64,000 bases of DNA, from positions 1 to 64,000 of the forward strand of contig CAZPAO010000011.1 of NCBI GenBank assembly GCA_964584665.1, given 5' to 3'. This document shows, piece after piece, positions 48,209 to 56,709 of the stretch. This DNA comes from DASUBN01 sp964584665. GTDB lineage: Bacteria > Pseudomonadota > Gammaproteobacteria > Natronospirales > REEB76. Numbering within the stretch: position 1 is the first letter of the stretch; each line of letters opens with the position of its first letter. The notes beneath the pieces were generated by a model. That model worked only from the letters and a program-made list of their open reading frames with translations, did no database searches and was not told the origin of the DNA. The translations under genes and the position numbers were made by a program.

Positions 48209-49555
48209 TTGGCCAACATCCTCGTCATCGACGACAACCGGGCCATCGGTGAAGCCCTCTCGGTCCTGTTCGACCTGCACGGTCTGCGGAGCCTCGTGGC
48301 GCTCTCCCCGGAGGAGGGCCTCGGCCTGCTCGCCCGCGAGGACGTGGACCTCGTCATCCAGGACATGAACTTCAGCGGCGACACCACCTCCGGCGAGGAA
48401 GGCACCCGGCTCTTCGCCGAGATCCGCCGCGATCATCCGGATCTCCCCATCATCCTGCTCACGGGCTGGACCCATCTCGAGCACGCGGTGGGACTGGTCA
48501 AGGCCGGCGCCGCCGACTACCTGGCCAAGCCCTGGGACGATGCCAAGCTCGTCACCACCGTCAACAACCTCTTGGCCCTGGGTGCGCTGCAGCGGGAACG
48601 GCGCCAGCAGGCGGAGGAACGGCGCGCTGCCCGCGAGAAGCTCGCGGACCGCTTCGACCTCTGCGGCATCGTCTACGAGAGCGCCGCCATGCAGCAGTTG
48701 GTGGGCATCGCGACGCAGGTCGCCCACGCGGACGTGCCGGTGGTCATCACCGGCCCCAATGGCGCCGGCAAGGAGAAGATCGCCGACATCATCCACGCCA
48801 ACTCCACGGTCAAGGCCGGCCCCTGCATCAAGGTGAACATGGGGGCGCTGCCGGCGGAACTCATCGAGAGCGAGCTGTTCGGCGCCGAAGCGGGCGCCTA
48901 CACGGGCGCCCAGAAGGCCCGGGCCGGGCGCTTCGAAGCGGCGGATGGAGGCACCCTGTTCCTGGACGAGATCGGCAACCTGCCGCTGGCGGGACAGGTG
49001 AAACTCCTGCGCGTGCTGCAGACCGGCGAGTTCGAGCGCCTGGGCTCGACCCAGACGCGCCGCGTGAAGGTGCGGGTGATCACCGCCACCAACTCGGACC
49101 TCCGGGCCGCCATCGCCGCGGGCCGCTTCCGCGAGGACCTCTTCTACCGCCTCAACGTCATCGAACTGCACGTGCCGTCCCTCGCCGAGCGGCGCGACGA
49201 CGTGCTGCCACTGGCGCGCGCCTTCCTGGGCGCCGTGCACCGCCTGAGCCCCGAGGCGGAGAAGGCGCTCCTGGACCACCTCTGGTCCGGCAACGTACGG
49301 GAACTCCAGAACTGCATGCGCCGGGCCGCCCTGCTGGCCCGAGGGCCGCAGGTGAGCGTGGCGGACCTGGGACTGCCGGCGGCACGGCCGGCGGCTGCGG
49401 CCCAGCCCGAGCCCGCCGCGGAACCCACCCGGGCCGACATCGAACGGGTGCTGGCGCGCCACCAGGGTGTCATCGCCACCGCAGCCCAGGAACTGGGCCT
49501 CTCGCGTCAGGCGCTCTATCGCCGCATGGAAAAATTCGGCATAGCGAAAGGCTGA
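48209..49555 (+). CDS. NtrC-family sigma-54-dependent response regulator
   Basis: A 448-residue bacterial enhancer-binding protein. The receiver has Asp52 and Lys107; the AAA+ domain has Walker A GPNGAGKE (182-189), the sigma-54 contact loop GAYTGA (229-234, normally GAFTGA), Walker B TLFLDE (249-254) and arginine fingers FREDLFYRLN; the C-terminal Fis-type helix-turn-helix is near 430. It starts with TTG 48209 after TAGGA. It is the obvious candidate to bind the TGTCCG/CGGACA sites at 40135-40176 and switch on the sigma-54 promoter of the export operon. Paired with the kinase downstream. Confidence 0.93.
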   Translation: MANILVIDDNRAIGEALSVLFDLHGLRSLVALSPEEGLGLLAREDVDLVIQDMNFSGDTTSGEEGTRLFAEIRRDHPDLPIILLTGWTHLEHAVGLVKAGAADYLAKPWDDAKLVTTVNNLLALGALQRERRQQAEERRAAREKLADRFDLCGIVYESAAMQQLVGIATQVAHADVPVVITGPNGAGKEKIADIIHANSTVKAGPCIKVNMGALPAELIESELFGAEAGAYTGAQKARAGRFEAADGGTLFLDEIGNLPLAGQVKLLRVLQTGEFERLGSTQTRRVKVRVITATNSDLRAAIAAGRFREDLFYRLNVIELHVPSLAERRDDVLPLARAFLGAVHRLSPEAEKALLDHLWSGNVRELQNCMRRAALLARGPQVSVADLGLPAARPAAAAQPEPAAEPTRADIERVLARHQGVIATAAQELGLSRQALYRRMEKFGIAKG

Positions 49556-49578
49556 CCTCCTCCGGTTAAACTTGGCCG

Positions 49579-50889
49579 GTGAGATTCAGGCAATCATTCG
49601 AAGGCAAGTTCGCATCCCTGGCCGTGCTGCTGGTGGTGTTCACCGCGCTCGCTGCCGGCGTGGCAGCGCACTTCCTGGATTCCGTGCTCGGCGGCGCCTG
49701 TGCCGCCCTCATCGTGGCGCTGCCCTTCTCCGTCTACGCGGTGCGCCGCTTCATGCGGCCCGTGAACCGTCTCATCACCGCCCTCGACGACGGGGTGGCG
49801 AGCTTCCAGGACGGGGACTTCAGTGTGAGCCTGAATGCCGGCCGCGACGACGAGCTGGGCGCCCTGGTGCGCCACTACAACGCCGCCGGCGACGTGCTCC
49901 GGGCGGAGCGCCACGACCTCTATCAGCGGGAACTGCTGCTGGATACGGTGATCCAGAGCACCCCCTGGGCGCTGGTGCTCACCAACGCCAACGAACGGGT
50001 GGTATACAGCAACGTGGCCGCACGCCAGCTGTTCCAGCAGGGCCGCCGCTTCGAGGGCCGCGCCTTCAGTGAGGTGCTGGCCGGCGCTCCCGAGGCCTTG
50101 CGGGAAGCGGTGCAGGCCGGCTCTGATGGCATGTTCAGCGTGCGCCGCCCGGACGAGGATGAGATCTACTACCTCTCGCGCGAGCACTTCACCCTCAACG
50201 CCCAGCGCCACAGCCTCTATCTCTTCAAGCAGCTCACCCGCGAACTCAACCGCCAGGAAGTGGCGGTGTGGAAGAAGGTGATCCGGGTCATCAGCCACGA
50301 ACTCAACAACTCGCTGGCGCCCATCACCTCGCTGGCCCACTCCGGGCGCCTGCTCTCGCGGCAACCGGACCCGGCGAAGCTCGAGAGCGTGTTCGGCACC
50401 ATCGAGGAGCGGGCCCAGCACCTCAAGAGTTTCATCGATGGCTATGGGCGCTTCGCCAAGCTGCCGGCGCCCAACATCGAGACCGTGGCCTGGACGGGCT
50501 TCGTCGCCTCCTTGAGCGGCCTCACGCCCTTCACGCTGGAGGGCGCGCTGCCGGAGAGCAGCGCGCGCTTCGATGCCACCCAGATGCAGCAGGTGCTCAT
50601 CAACCTCCTGAAGAACGCCCACGAGTCCGGTTCGCCACCTACAGAGGTGAAGCTCGCGGTGCGCCAGAACGGCCAGGGCCTGCGCATGGACGTGATGGAC
50701 GCGGGACCGGGCATGAGCGAGAGCGTGCTGGCCCAGGCGCTCTTGCCCTTCTATTCCACCAAGCAGTCCGGCACCGGCTTGGGGCTGCCCCTCTGCCGCG
50801 AGATCGTGGAAGCGCACGGCGGCCGCATCAGCCTCGCCAACCGGCGCGAAGGCGGTCTGCTGGTCAGCGTGTGGCTGCCGCCGCTCTAG
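49579..50889 (+). CDS. NtrY-like sensor histidine kinase
   Basis: A 436-residue membrane kinase: two N-terminal helices (~11-30 and ~37-56) with a very short periplasmic loop, a HAMP segment (RPVNRLITALDDG), a PAS domain (~118-215), HisKA with His240 in ISHELNNSLAPI, and ATPase boxes NLLKNAHESG, DAGPGM and GTGLGL. SHELNNSLAPI is typical of NtrY-type partners of NtrC regulators. With so little periplasmic sequence, it probably senses a membrane or cytosolic signal. GTG 49579, 23 bp after the regulator. Confidence 0.92.
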   Translation: MRFRQSFEGKFASLAVLLVVFTALAAGVAAHFLDSVLGGACAALIVALPFSVYAVRRFMRPVNRLITALDDGVASFQDGDFSVSLNAGRDDELGALVRHYNAAGDVLRAERHDLYQRELLLDTVIQSTPWALVLTNANERVVYSNVAARQLFQQGRRFEGRAFSEVLAGAPEALREAVQAGSDGMFSVRRPDEDEIYYLSREHFTLNAQRHSLYLFKQLTRELNRQEVAVWKKVIRVISHELNNSLAPITSLAHSGRLLSRQPDPAKLESVFGTIEERAQHLKSFIDGYGRFAKLPAPNIETVAWTGFVASLSGLTPFTLEGALPESSARFDATQMQQVLINLLKNAHESGSPPTEVKLAVRQNGQGLRMDVMDAGPGMSESVLAQALLPFYSTKQSGTGLGLPLCREIVEAHGGRISLANRREGGLLVSVWLPPL

Positions 50890-51026
50890 ATAAGTGCCTG
50901 TATCCAAAGGGCCGGGCGGCCCGGCCGGCCGGCGCTTCACAAGCCAGCGGCAACCGGTTTAGTGTTAACGCCCTGCGCCAGGCGCGGTCATATCCATCAG
51001 ACATACCTAGAAGGGGGAGAAGGCCC

Positions 51027-51947
51027 ATGCTGAAGAACAAGACGATCTCCGGGACCCGCATGCTGCGTCCCATGCTGGCGCTGGCCGCGTTCGGCGCCAT
51101 GGCGCCGGCCTTCGCCGACACCCACATCACCTTCGTGGACGACAAGGGCGCCACCGCCTCGCAGATGTACGTGAAAGGCGACAAGGTGCGCATGGACATG
51201 GGCGGCAACGGCCAGGGCTATGCCATCTACGACGTGGCCAGCAACAGCATGAAGGTGATGATGCCGGCGCAGAAGAAGTACATGGTGTTCGACCAGCAGA
51301 GCGCCGCGCAGATGGGCGCGGCGGCGAGCAGCGCGCAGCAGCAGGGCCAGGCGGCCGGCGCCCAGGCCCAGGCCGAGATGGCCCAGCACCAGGCGGAGAT
51401 GGACGATGCCAACAAGAAGATGGAGACCGGCATGGCCAACATGACGCCGGAACAGAAGGCCATGGTGGAGAAGATGATGGCGGCCCAGTCGGCCCGCACC
51501 AGCAGCGCGCTCGGCGCCGCGCAGAACGGCGGCGGCGTCCAGGTGGAGATGAAGGAGCTGGGCACCTCCGAGACGGTGGCTGGCCACTCCTGCAAGGACG
51601 TGCAGATGGTGGTGAACGGCAAGCCCAGCGCCAGCATGTGCATCGTCGATTCGCCCGCCTCCCTCGGCATACCGGCGGCGGACCTGAAGACCCTGGAGGC
51701 CATGCGTGACGGAATGCAGAAGATCGTCTCGCAGATGGGCCCCATGGGCCAGGGCATGTCCTCCATGATGGCGCGCGGTTTCGCCATCAAGACCACACGC
51801 CAGACCTACCAGAACTTCAAGCCCACGATGGAGACCGACACGCTGAAGTCCGTGAGCACTTCGAGCGTGGACGCCGGCCTCTTCACCCTGCCCTCCGGCT
51901 ACACGCAGACCTCCATGCAGGAGATGATGCAGGGTGGCCACCAGTAA
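51027..51947 (+). CDS. Secreted Met/Gln-rich protein (DUF4412-like)
   Basis: A 306-residue exported protein (signal peptide ends PAFADT). The N-terminal part resembles DUF4412-like domains that repeat beta strands, THITFVDDKGATASQMYVKGDKVRMDM and KVMMPAQKKYMVFD. The middle (residues ~95-170) is a Gln/Ala/Met-rich, probably helical region. The C-terminal half has HSCKDVQMVVNGK and MCIVDSPA with a likely disulfide. Many methionines (HQAEMDDANKKM, EKMM) may suit metal or redox chemistry; this is speculation. An excellent GGAGAAGG ribosome-binding site and its own terminator suggest high expression. Confidence 0.75.
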   Translation: MLKNKTISGTRMLRPMLALAAFGAMAPAFADTHITFVDDKGATASQMYVKGDKVRMDMGGNGQGYAIYDVASNSMKVMMPAQKKYMVFDQQSAAQMGAAASSAQQQGQAAGAQAQAEMAQHQAEMDDANKKMETGMANMTPEQKAMVEKMMAAQSARTSSALGAAQNGGGVQVEMKELGTSETVAGHSCKDVQMVVNGKPSASMCIVDSPASLGIPAADLKTLEAMRDGMQKIVSQMGPMGQGMSSMMARGFAIKTTRQTYQNFKPTMETDTLKSVSTSSVDAGLFTLPSGYTQTSMQEMMQGGHQ

Positions 51948-51966
51948 GCGGCGCTCCAGACGAACC

Positions 51967-52001
51967 AAAGGGCGCGGCTCTCACGAGCCGCGCCCTTTTT
52001 T
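51967..52001 (+). terminator. Intrinsic terminator
   Basis: A 14-bp perfect stem, AAAGGGCGCGGCTC (51967-51980) with GAGCCGCGCCCTTT (51985-51998), a TCAC loop, and T6 (51996-52001). It ends the region that begins at the sigma-54 promoter. Confidence 0.92.
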
Positions 52002-52019
52002 CGTCCTGCCGGTGGTGGC

Positions 52020-52364
52020 TTAGCGCGGGCCCTGCTGGCCCTTGACCGTCATGTCGTTGGTCACCGACTTCACGCCGTTGACGCCCTCGGCTGCGTCCAC
52101 CGCCAGGGCGATCATGTCCTTGCTGTCCAAGAACCCGCTCAGCTTGACCACGCCCTTGAAGGTCTCGACCGTGATCTCGGTGGAATCCACACCCTTCGTG
52201 TCGAGCAGCGCGGCTTTCACCTTGGCGGTGACGGCGGAATCGTCCACGTAGCCGCCGGTGCCCTCATGGGTGGCGGTGGCGGCGCAGGCCGAGATGGCGC
52301 CGATCGAGACCGCGCCCAGGAAGGCAAGCGCGAAAGCGGCGGTGTATCTGAGGGATGATTTCAT
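52020..52364 (-). CDS. BON-domain periplasmic protein
   Basis: A 114-residue exported protein. The signal segment (ALAFLGAVSIGAISACAATA) includes a cysteine, but the lipobox is not ideal. It has one BON domain: YVDDSAVTAKVKAALLDTKGVDSTEITVETFKGVVKLSGFLDS, ending GVKSVTNDMTVK. BON proteins (OsmY type) bind phospholipids and are usually osmotic/envelope-stress induced. It converges with the secreted protein gene across the 51967 terminator. Confidence 0.9.
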   Translation of the reverse strand: MKSSLRYTAAFALAFLGAVSIGAISACAATATHEGTGGYVDDSAVTAKVKAALLDTKGVDSTEITVETFKGVVKLSGFLDSKDMIALAVDAAEGVNGVKSVTNDMTVKGQQGPR

Positions 52365-52675
52365 GATGTTGCTCCGGGTCTATTGAAAGGTTGCGGTGGG
52401 GTGTTATGTGAATCGGCGGGGATGGGGAGGTCCCATCCCGGCAGCCTACGGGGAACCGGGCGGTTTCACTGTGCGCCAGCGCGCTTAGGGCCGGAGGCCC
52501 AGCCGGCGCGGACCTCCGGCATCCCCTATGTACCCTGCCGCACAGAGGGATGCGAGGCAGGCGAGTAGCTTGGAGCGATGCTTAACACGATGCAGGGAAG
52601 ATTGACCCATGCGGACGCGCTGACTGCGTGGTTCCGCGGCTCGGCGCGGGCTCCGCCCCGACCCAACGGGGGACC
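52365..52675. other. Intergenic region between the BON gene and the OmpR-type regulator
   Basis: 311 bp holding the divergent 5' ends of both genes, hence probably both promoters. It is G-rich without clear hexamers. I see no RNA gene and no repeat shared with other parts of the window. Confidence 0.4.
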
Positions 52676-53425
52676 TTGCACGCAAACCTGAAAGTGATGA
52701 CCGCCACGTCGGACGACAAGCTCATGCATATCGCGCATATGGCCCTTGGGAACCTGCATTTCGAGATGCGGGACACGCGTGATGGCGAGACCACCCTGCG
52801 CGCCATGCGGCAGGAGCGCCCGGATCTCCTGATATTGGACGACGCGATCCCCGGCACCGGCGGCGTGGCCTTGTGCCGCCGCGTGCGTGAGAGCCCCCTC
52901 ACCACCAGCCTGCCCATCATCATGGTCACGGATGCCGGCGACGATGAACGGCACATCGAGGCCCTCGACAACGGCGCGGACGACTGCCTGTCGCGCCCCC
53001 TGCGCGTCGACATGCTGGTCGCGCACATCAAGGTGATCGCCCGCCGCCTGTCGCGTGCGCTCCCGGTGGCGCGCCTGCTGGTCGGGCCCATCGACATGGA
53101 CCTGGAGCGCTGGATACTGAAGGTGGCAGGCGCGACGGTGGACCTCACCAACAAGGAATTCAGGCTCCTGCAGGCGCTGCTGGAGGCGAAGGGTCGCACC
53201 CTCAGCCGCGACGTGCTGCTGCAGCTGGCCTGGGCCCACGATCCCGGGCTCGCGCTTGAGTCCCGCACCGTGGACGTCCACATCGGGCGCCTGCGTCGCA
53301 AGCTGGGCGCCTCCATGGGACGCTGCCTGATCACAGTGCGCAACGTCGGCTTCCGTTTCGAGGTGCTGTCGGAGTGGCTGGTGGGCCACGAGGCCGGGGG
53401 GACTCCCGCCCCTGAACCCACATGA
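52676..53425 (+). CDS. OmpR/PhoB-type response regulator with atypical receiver
   Basis: A ~249-residue regulator. The C-terminal winged helix is well conserved (DLTNKEFRLLQALLEAKGRTLSR, SRTVDVHIGRLRRKLG, ITVRNVGFRFEV). The receiver keeps the acidic pair (Asp13-14 in ATSDDK) and Asp55 (LLILDDAIPG), but the conserved lysine is Arg107 (CLSRP instead of xxTKPx), so phospho-signalling may be weak or absent. I take TTG 52676 as start because the first beta strand is LKVMTATSDD; ATG 52697 or GTG 52628 are alternatives. It overlaps the RsbT-like kinase by 4 bp. Confidence 0.85.
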   Translation: MHANLKVMTATSDDKLMHIAHMALGNLHFEMRDTRDGETTLRAMRQERPDLLILDDAIPGTGGVALCRRVRESPLTTSLPIIMVTDAGDDERHIEALDNGADDCLSRPLRVDMLVAHIKVIARRLSRALPVARLLVGPIDMDLERWILKVAGATVDLTNKEFRLLQALLEAKGRTLSRDVLLQLAWAHDPGLALESRTVDVHIGRLRRKLGASMGRCLITVRNVGFRFEVLSEWLVGHEAGGTPAPEPT

Positions 53426-53880
53426 TCGACCTCACCCAGCATCTCGCCTCGGTCCCGCCAGCCGTGTTCTTGCCGGCCGCGAAATCCATGCTCACGGTAC
53501 CCATCCAGGTGATGGGCGACATCGTCACCGCCCGCCAGCACGGCCGCCGGTTGAGCCTGGAGATCGGCAGCGGCGCGGGCGATTCCACCTTGATCGCCAC
53601 CATCATCTCGGAACTGGCGCGCAACGTGATCCTCTACGCCAAGAGCGGTGAGATCATGCTGGGGAAGATTGTCAACACGCACCAGCACGGCATCGAGATA
53701 GTGTGCCGCGACAGCGGTCCGGGCATCGCGGAAGTCCAGCGCGCGTTGTTGGGCGGCTATTCCACCTCGGGCGGTCTCGGCATGGGCCTGAGCGGAGTGC
53801 GCCGGATAGCGGACACGTTCCACATCGACACCGGCCCCGGCACGGGGACCACCATCAAGTTGACGAAGTGGCTGCGTTGA
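53422..53880 (+). CDS. RsbT-like anti-sigma switch kinase/ATP-binding protein
   Basis: A 152-residue GHKL ATPase of the RsbT/RsbW class. N-box is SELARNVILYAKSG, G1 DSGPGI, and G2 GGLGMGLSGVRRIADTF, all matching RsbT more closely than RsbW. Such kinases phosphorylate STAS-domain antagonists and drive partner switching; no STAS protein is nearby. It overlaps the OmpR-type regulator as ATGA, which links partner switching to a response regulator directly. Confidence 0.87.
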   Translation: MIDLTQHLASVPPAVFLPAAKSMLTVPIQVMGDIVTARQHGRRLSLEIGSGAGDSTLIATIISELARNVILYAKSGEIMLGKIVNTHQHGIEIVCRDSGPGIAEVQRALLGGYSTSGGLGMGLSGVRRIADTFHIDTGPGTGTTIKLTKWLR

Positions 53881-53904
53881 GGCGCTGCACCGCCGCAAGG
53901 CGCT

Positions 53905-55215
53905 TCAGAGCCGGATGACCTCGCCGCCATTCTGGGGCATGCCCCAGGTGGCGTTGCGGGTATCCACCACCAGCGAGGCTCCGTCCACCACGTCCTGGTA
54001 GTCGAACTCCACGTGGTCGGTGAGTATCAGCACGCAGTCCGACTCGCGCACCGCGGCCGCATCGGCCGATATCGCTTCCATGCGTACCCCACCCACGTCC
54101 ACTGCCGGCACGTGCGGATCCGCATAGGACACCTTGGCGCCCTTCTGCAGCAGCTGGTCTATGACCTCCAGCGCCGGTGACTCGCGGATGTCGCCCACGC
54201 CGCGCTTGTAGGCGACGCCGAGCGCCAGGATGCGGGCGCCGCTGAGCGAGCGCTCGCGCCGGTTGAGCGCCTCCGACACCAGCCCCACCACGCAGGCCGG
54301 CATGCCCTTGTTGATCTCCTCGGCCAGGTGGATGAAGCGGGCGTCGTAGCCGTTCATCTTCATCTTCCAGGCGAGGTAGGCGGAATCGATGCCGATGCAG
54401 TGGCCGCCGACGCCGGGCCCGGGGTGGAAAGCCAGGAAACCGAAGGGCTTGGTGGCCGCCGCATCGATGACCTCGCGCGTGTCCACGCCCAGGGCGCGGC
54501 ACATCAGCGCGAACTCGTTGGCCAGCGCGATGTTGACGTTGCGGAACACGTTCTCATAGAGCTTGGACATCTCCGCCACCTTGGGGCTGGAGACCTGCGT
54601 CACCTTGCCCACGATCTGGGAGTAGAGCAGGGCCGTCAGGCGCGAGCACTCGGCGGTGACGCCGCCCACCACCTTGGGGATGTCGCGCACCTTGAACGTG
54701 GCGTTGGCCGGGTCTATGCGCTCCGGCGAGAATGCCAGGAAGAAATCCACGCCGGCCTGCCCTCCCTTGTCAGAGAACAGGGGCAGCAGCAGCTCTTCCG
54801 TGGTGCCGGGATAGGTGGTGGACTCCAGGATCACGAGCTGGCCGGGATGCAGGTGCTCGGCCACCTCCGCCGCCGCCGCCATCACGTAGGAGATGTCCGG
54901 GTCCTTGCTCTTGCTGAGCGGCGTCGGCACGCAGATGATCACCACGTCGCTGTCCTGCAGCACGTCGGGGTTGCTGCTGGCGCTGTAGTGCCCGCTCGCG
55001 CGCGCCGCCTGGAGTTGCGGGTCCGGCACGTCCGGGATGGGCGAATGGCCGCCGTTGAGGGCGGCCACCCGTTCGGGGCTGGTATCCAGACCGGTCACGT
55101 CGAAGCCGGCCCCGGCGAACTCGATCGCGAGCGGCAGGCCCACGTAACCCTGGCCGATGACGGTGATGTGGGCGGAACGGCCTTCGATGCGGCCCGTGAG
55201 CGTCTGTGCGTTCAA
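53905..55215 (-). CDS. UDP-N-acetyl-D-glucosamine 6-dehydrogenase-like (WbpA/TviB type)
   Basis: A 436-residue NAD-dependent UDP-sugar dehydrogenase that makes UDP-GlcNAcA-type acids for polysaccharide. NAD site GQGYVGLPLA (21-30); ESTTYPGTTEE and the ERI-DPAN block; the catalytic cysteine in GPGVGGHCIGID. It starts at TTG 55215 with AGGGA upstream; no in-frame ATG lies in the family N-terminus. It is the only sugar-nucleotide gene in the window, next to a NusG-like antiterminator, and probably the remnant or start of a polysaccharide locus. Confidence 0.9.
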   Translation of the reverse strand: MNAQTLTGRIEGRSAHITVIGQGYVGLPLAIEFAGAGFDVTGLDTSPERVAALNGGHSPIPDVPDPQLQAARASGHYSASSNPDVLQDSDVVIICVPTPLSKSKDPDISYVMAAAAEVAEHLHPGQLVILESTTYPGTTEELLLPLFSDKGGQAGVDFFLAFSPERIDPANATFKVRDIPKVVGGVTAECSRLTALLYSQIVGKVTQVSSPKVAEMSKLYENVFRNVNIALANEFALMCRALGVDTREVIDAAATKPFGFLAFHPGPGVGGHCIGIDSAYLAWKMKMNGYDARFIHLAEEINKGMPACVVGLVSEALNRRERSLSGARILALGVAYKRGVGDIRESPALEVIDQLLQKGAKVSYADPHVPAVDVGGVRMEAISADAAAVRESDCVLILTDHVEFDYQDVVDGASLVVDTRNATWGMPQNGGEVIRL

Positions 55216-55266
55216 AGTATGTCCCTGTGGTGGGATGCAGTGGATAAGGAGATGCGCCCCGCGCTG

Positions 55267-55878
55267 TCAGATGGCGACGACCATGCCCCGGTTCACCTTG
55301 ACCGCCAGGCTGCGCCGCAGCATCTCTATGGACAGCACCAGCAGGCCCTTGCGGGCGTCGGTCTTGACGAAGAAGCCTTCGACGTCGGTCAGCGGCCCCT
55401 TGGTGATGCGCACCCGCTGGCCTTCCTGCAGGTAGGCATGGGGCACGCCCGGCGTATCCGACTCATGCACCTGGCGGATCGCCTCGATCTCCCGGTCCGG
55501 CACCGTGGCCAGCTTGTCCCAGCGCTCGCCCAATATCCGCACCATGCCGCGGGTCCGTGAGATCTCCGTGTAGCTCGTCCGGTCCACCGCCTCGCGCACG
55601 AACAGGTAACCGGGGAACATCGGCGCACGGAACGGCACGCGCACATGCTTGCGACGCGCCCACTTGTCCAGCATCGGCAGCCATAACTCGAAGCCCTGGA
55701 CGCTCAACTGCTCGTACACCAGCTGTTCGCAGTTGCTGCGGGTCCACAGCACGTGCCAGCGTAGCGTCGGCTCGCGGAAATCGCTGGGGCCGGCATGCTC
55801 GGCCAGGGGCAGCATCAGCCGCGGCGGATAGGCGTCCATCCGCGGGACGATGCCGCCCGGGTTCTCGCTTGGGATCAT
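55267..55878 (-). CDS. NusG-family transcription antiterminator (RfaH-like paralogue)
   Basis: A 203-residue NusG paralogue: an N-terminal NGN domain from about residue 35 (LRWHVLWTRSNCEQLVYEQLSVQGFELWLP, FPGYLFVR) and a C-terminal KOW domain (LQEGQRVRITKGPLTDVEGFFVK). About 30 residues precede the NGN domain. Such specialised NusG proteins (RfaH, LoaP) prevent termination in long polysaccharide operons. It lies 51 bp upstream of the UDP-sugar dehydrogenase, its likely target transcript. ATG 55878 is chosen; ATG 55839 is possible. Confidence 0.9.
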   Translation of the reverse strand: MIPSENPGGIVPRMDAYPPRLMLPLAEHAGPSDFREPTLRWHVLWTRSNCEQLVYEQLSVQGFELWLPMLDKWARRKHVRVPFRAPMFPGYLFVREAVDRTSYTEISRTRGMVRILGERWDKLATVPDREIEAIRQVHESDTPGVPHAYLQEGQRVRITKGPLTDVEGFFVKTDARKGLLVLSIEMLRRSLAVKVNRGMVVAI

Positions 55879-56033
55879 AGGAAAAGACCTGCACACCGGT
55901 AACAGTCGAGTACCGGCGATTACGGGATCGGATCAGGGACATTAGTCGCTTGGGTGTCCGATCTCTGTTCGTTGCCGCACATTGGGTCACGTCAGCAGAC
56001 CAAGATGCAGCGGTCTCCGTCCAGAGTCGCCCT

Positions 56034-56387
56034 TCAGCGGCGCCCGCTCCAGATGATGCCGAAGATCGCCAGGATCACGAACAGCACGATGAACAAGGCC
56101 TGGCCGATACCTGCGACTACCGCGGCCGGCCCTTCGTAGACCAGCGCCGTCGCTACCGACGCGAAGGCCAGCAGCCCGATGGCCCAGTACAGGGGCTTGA
56201 GCGCCCTGTGCTTCGCGGCCAACCATTGGCCTGAGATGTCCTTGTACAGCTGCGCGGGGCTCCGCTCGGCGTGGGAATAAGGTACCAAATCCCTTTCAGG
56301 CCGCAGCAACTCCGCTTCCTCGGGTTGGAAGCGGTCATGGGCGTCCCGTACCGCCGTTGTGGGATGGCCGTTGATCTCTATCGTCAT
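56034..56387 (-). CDS. Small membrane protein with DUF1328-like C-terminus
   Basis: A 117-residue protein. The N-terminal ~60 residues are hydrophilic. Two hydrophobic helices (YWAIGLLAFASVATALVY and ALFIVLFVILAIFGIIW) with a short GPAAVVAGIG link match the small DUF1328/YtjA family. YtjA-like proteins are envelope-stress associated but of unknown function. It precedes an intergenic region upstream of Crp/Fnr paralogue 2. Confidence 0.72.
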   Translation of the reverse strand: MTIEINGHPTTAVRDAHDRFQPEEAELLRPERDLVPYSHAERSPAQLYKDISGQWLAAKHRALKPLYWAIGLLAFASVATALVYEGPAAVVAGIGQALFIVLFVILAIFGIIWSGRR

Positions 56388-56709
56388 GGCATGCCTCCTG
56401 TGATGCTGCCAGAGCGTCGGATCCCTCGCCGCACGACGCGGATTCCTCGGTTCCTAAGGTATGCAATGGCGCGCGGCCGCTTCTGTGCGGTAACCCACTT
56501 AGGGCAGGCCCGATGCGCGAAAAAGCCGCAGCCTCGCTCTCCGTGCGCCTTCCGCCCGTCGCAAAGCAGACATAATCTATGTAACTCCTTGGAATCAGTG
56601 AATATCGGCGTATGCTGGGTAACGATCACGTAACGTCCAGGCTGATATCCGCAGCCTCTCATCCTACGAGGCGCAGAACCTGAGCAAGAATCCATTATCG
56701 AATTACGAT
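56388..56709. other. Intergenic region upstream of Crp/Fnr paralogue 2
   Basis: 322 bp between divergent genes, so promoters for both are expected here. It contains two GTAAC direct repeats in GTAACGATCACGTAAC (56619-56634). No gene, hairpin or tRNA is evident. Confidence 0.45.

Noticed and set aside
47444..49462. 672-residue minus-strand open frame opposite the NTF2-like and NtrC genes
   Set aside because: It has a composition typical of antisense frames in high-GC DNA, no domain, and covers two well-supported genes and their gap.
50268..51947. 559-residue open frame over the end of the NtrY-like kinase
   Set aside because: The first 253 residues are a shadow of the kinase gene; the real start is ATG 51027 with a ribosome-binding site and signal peptide.
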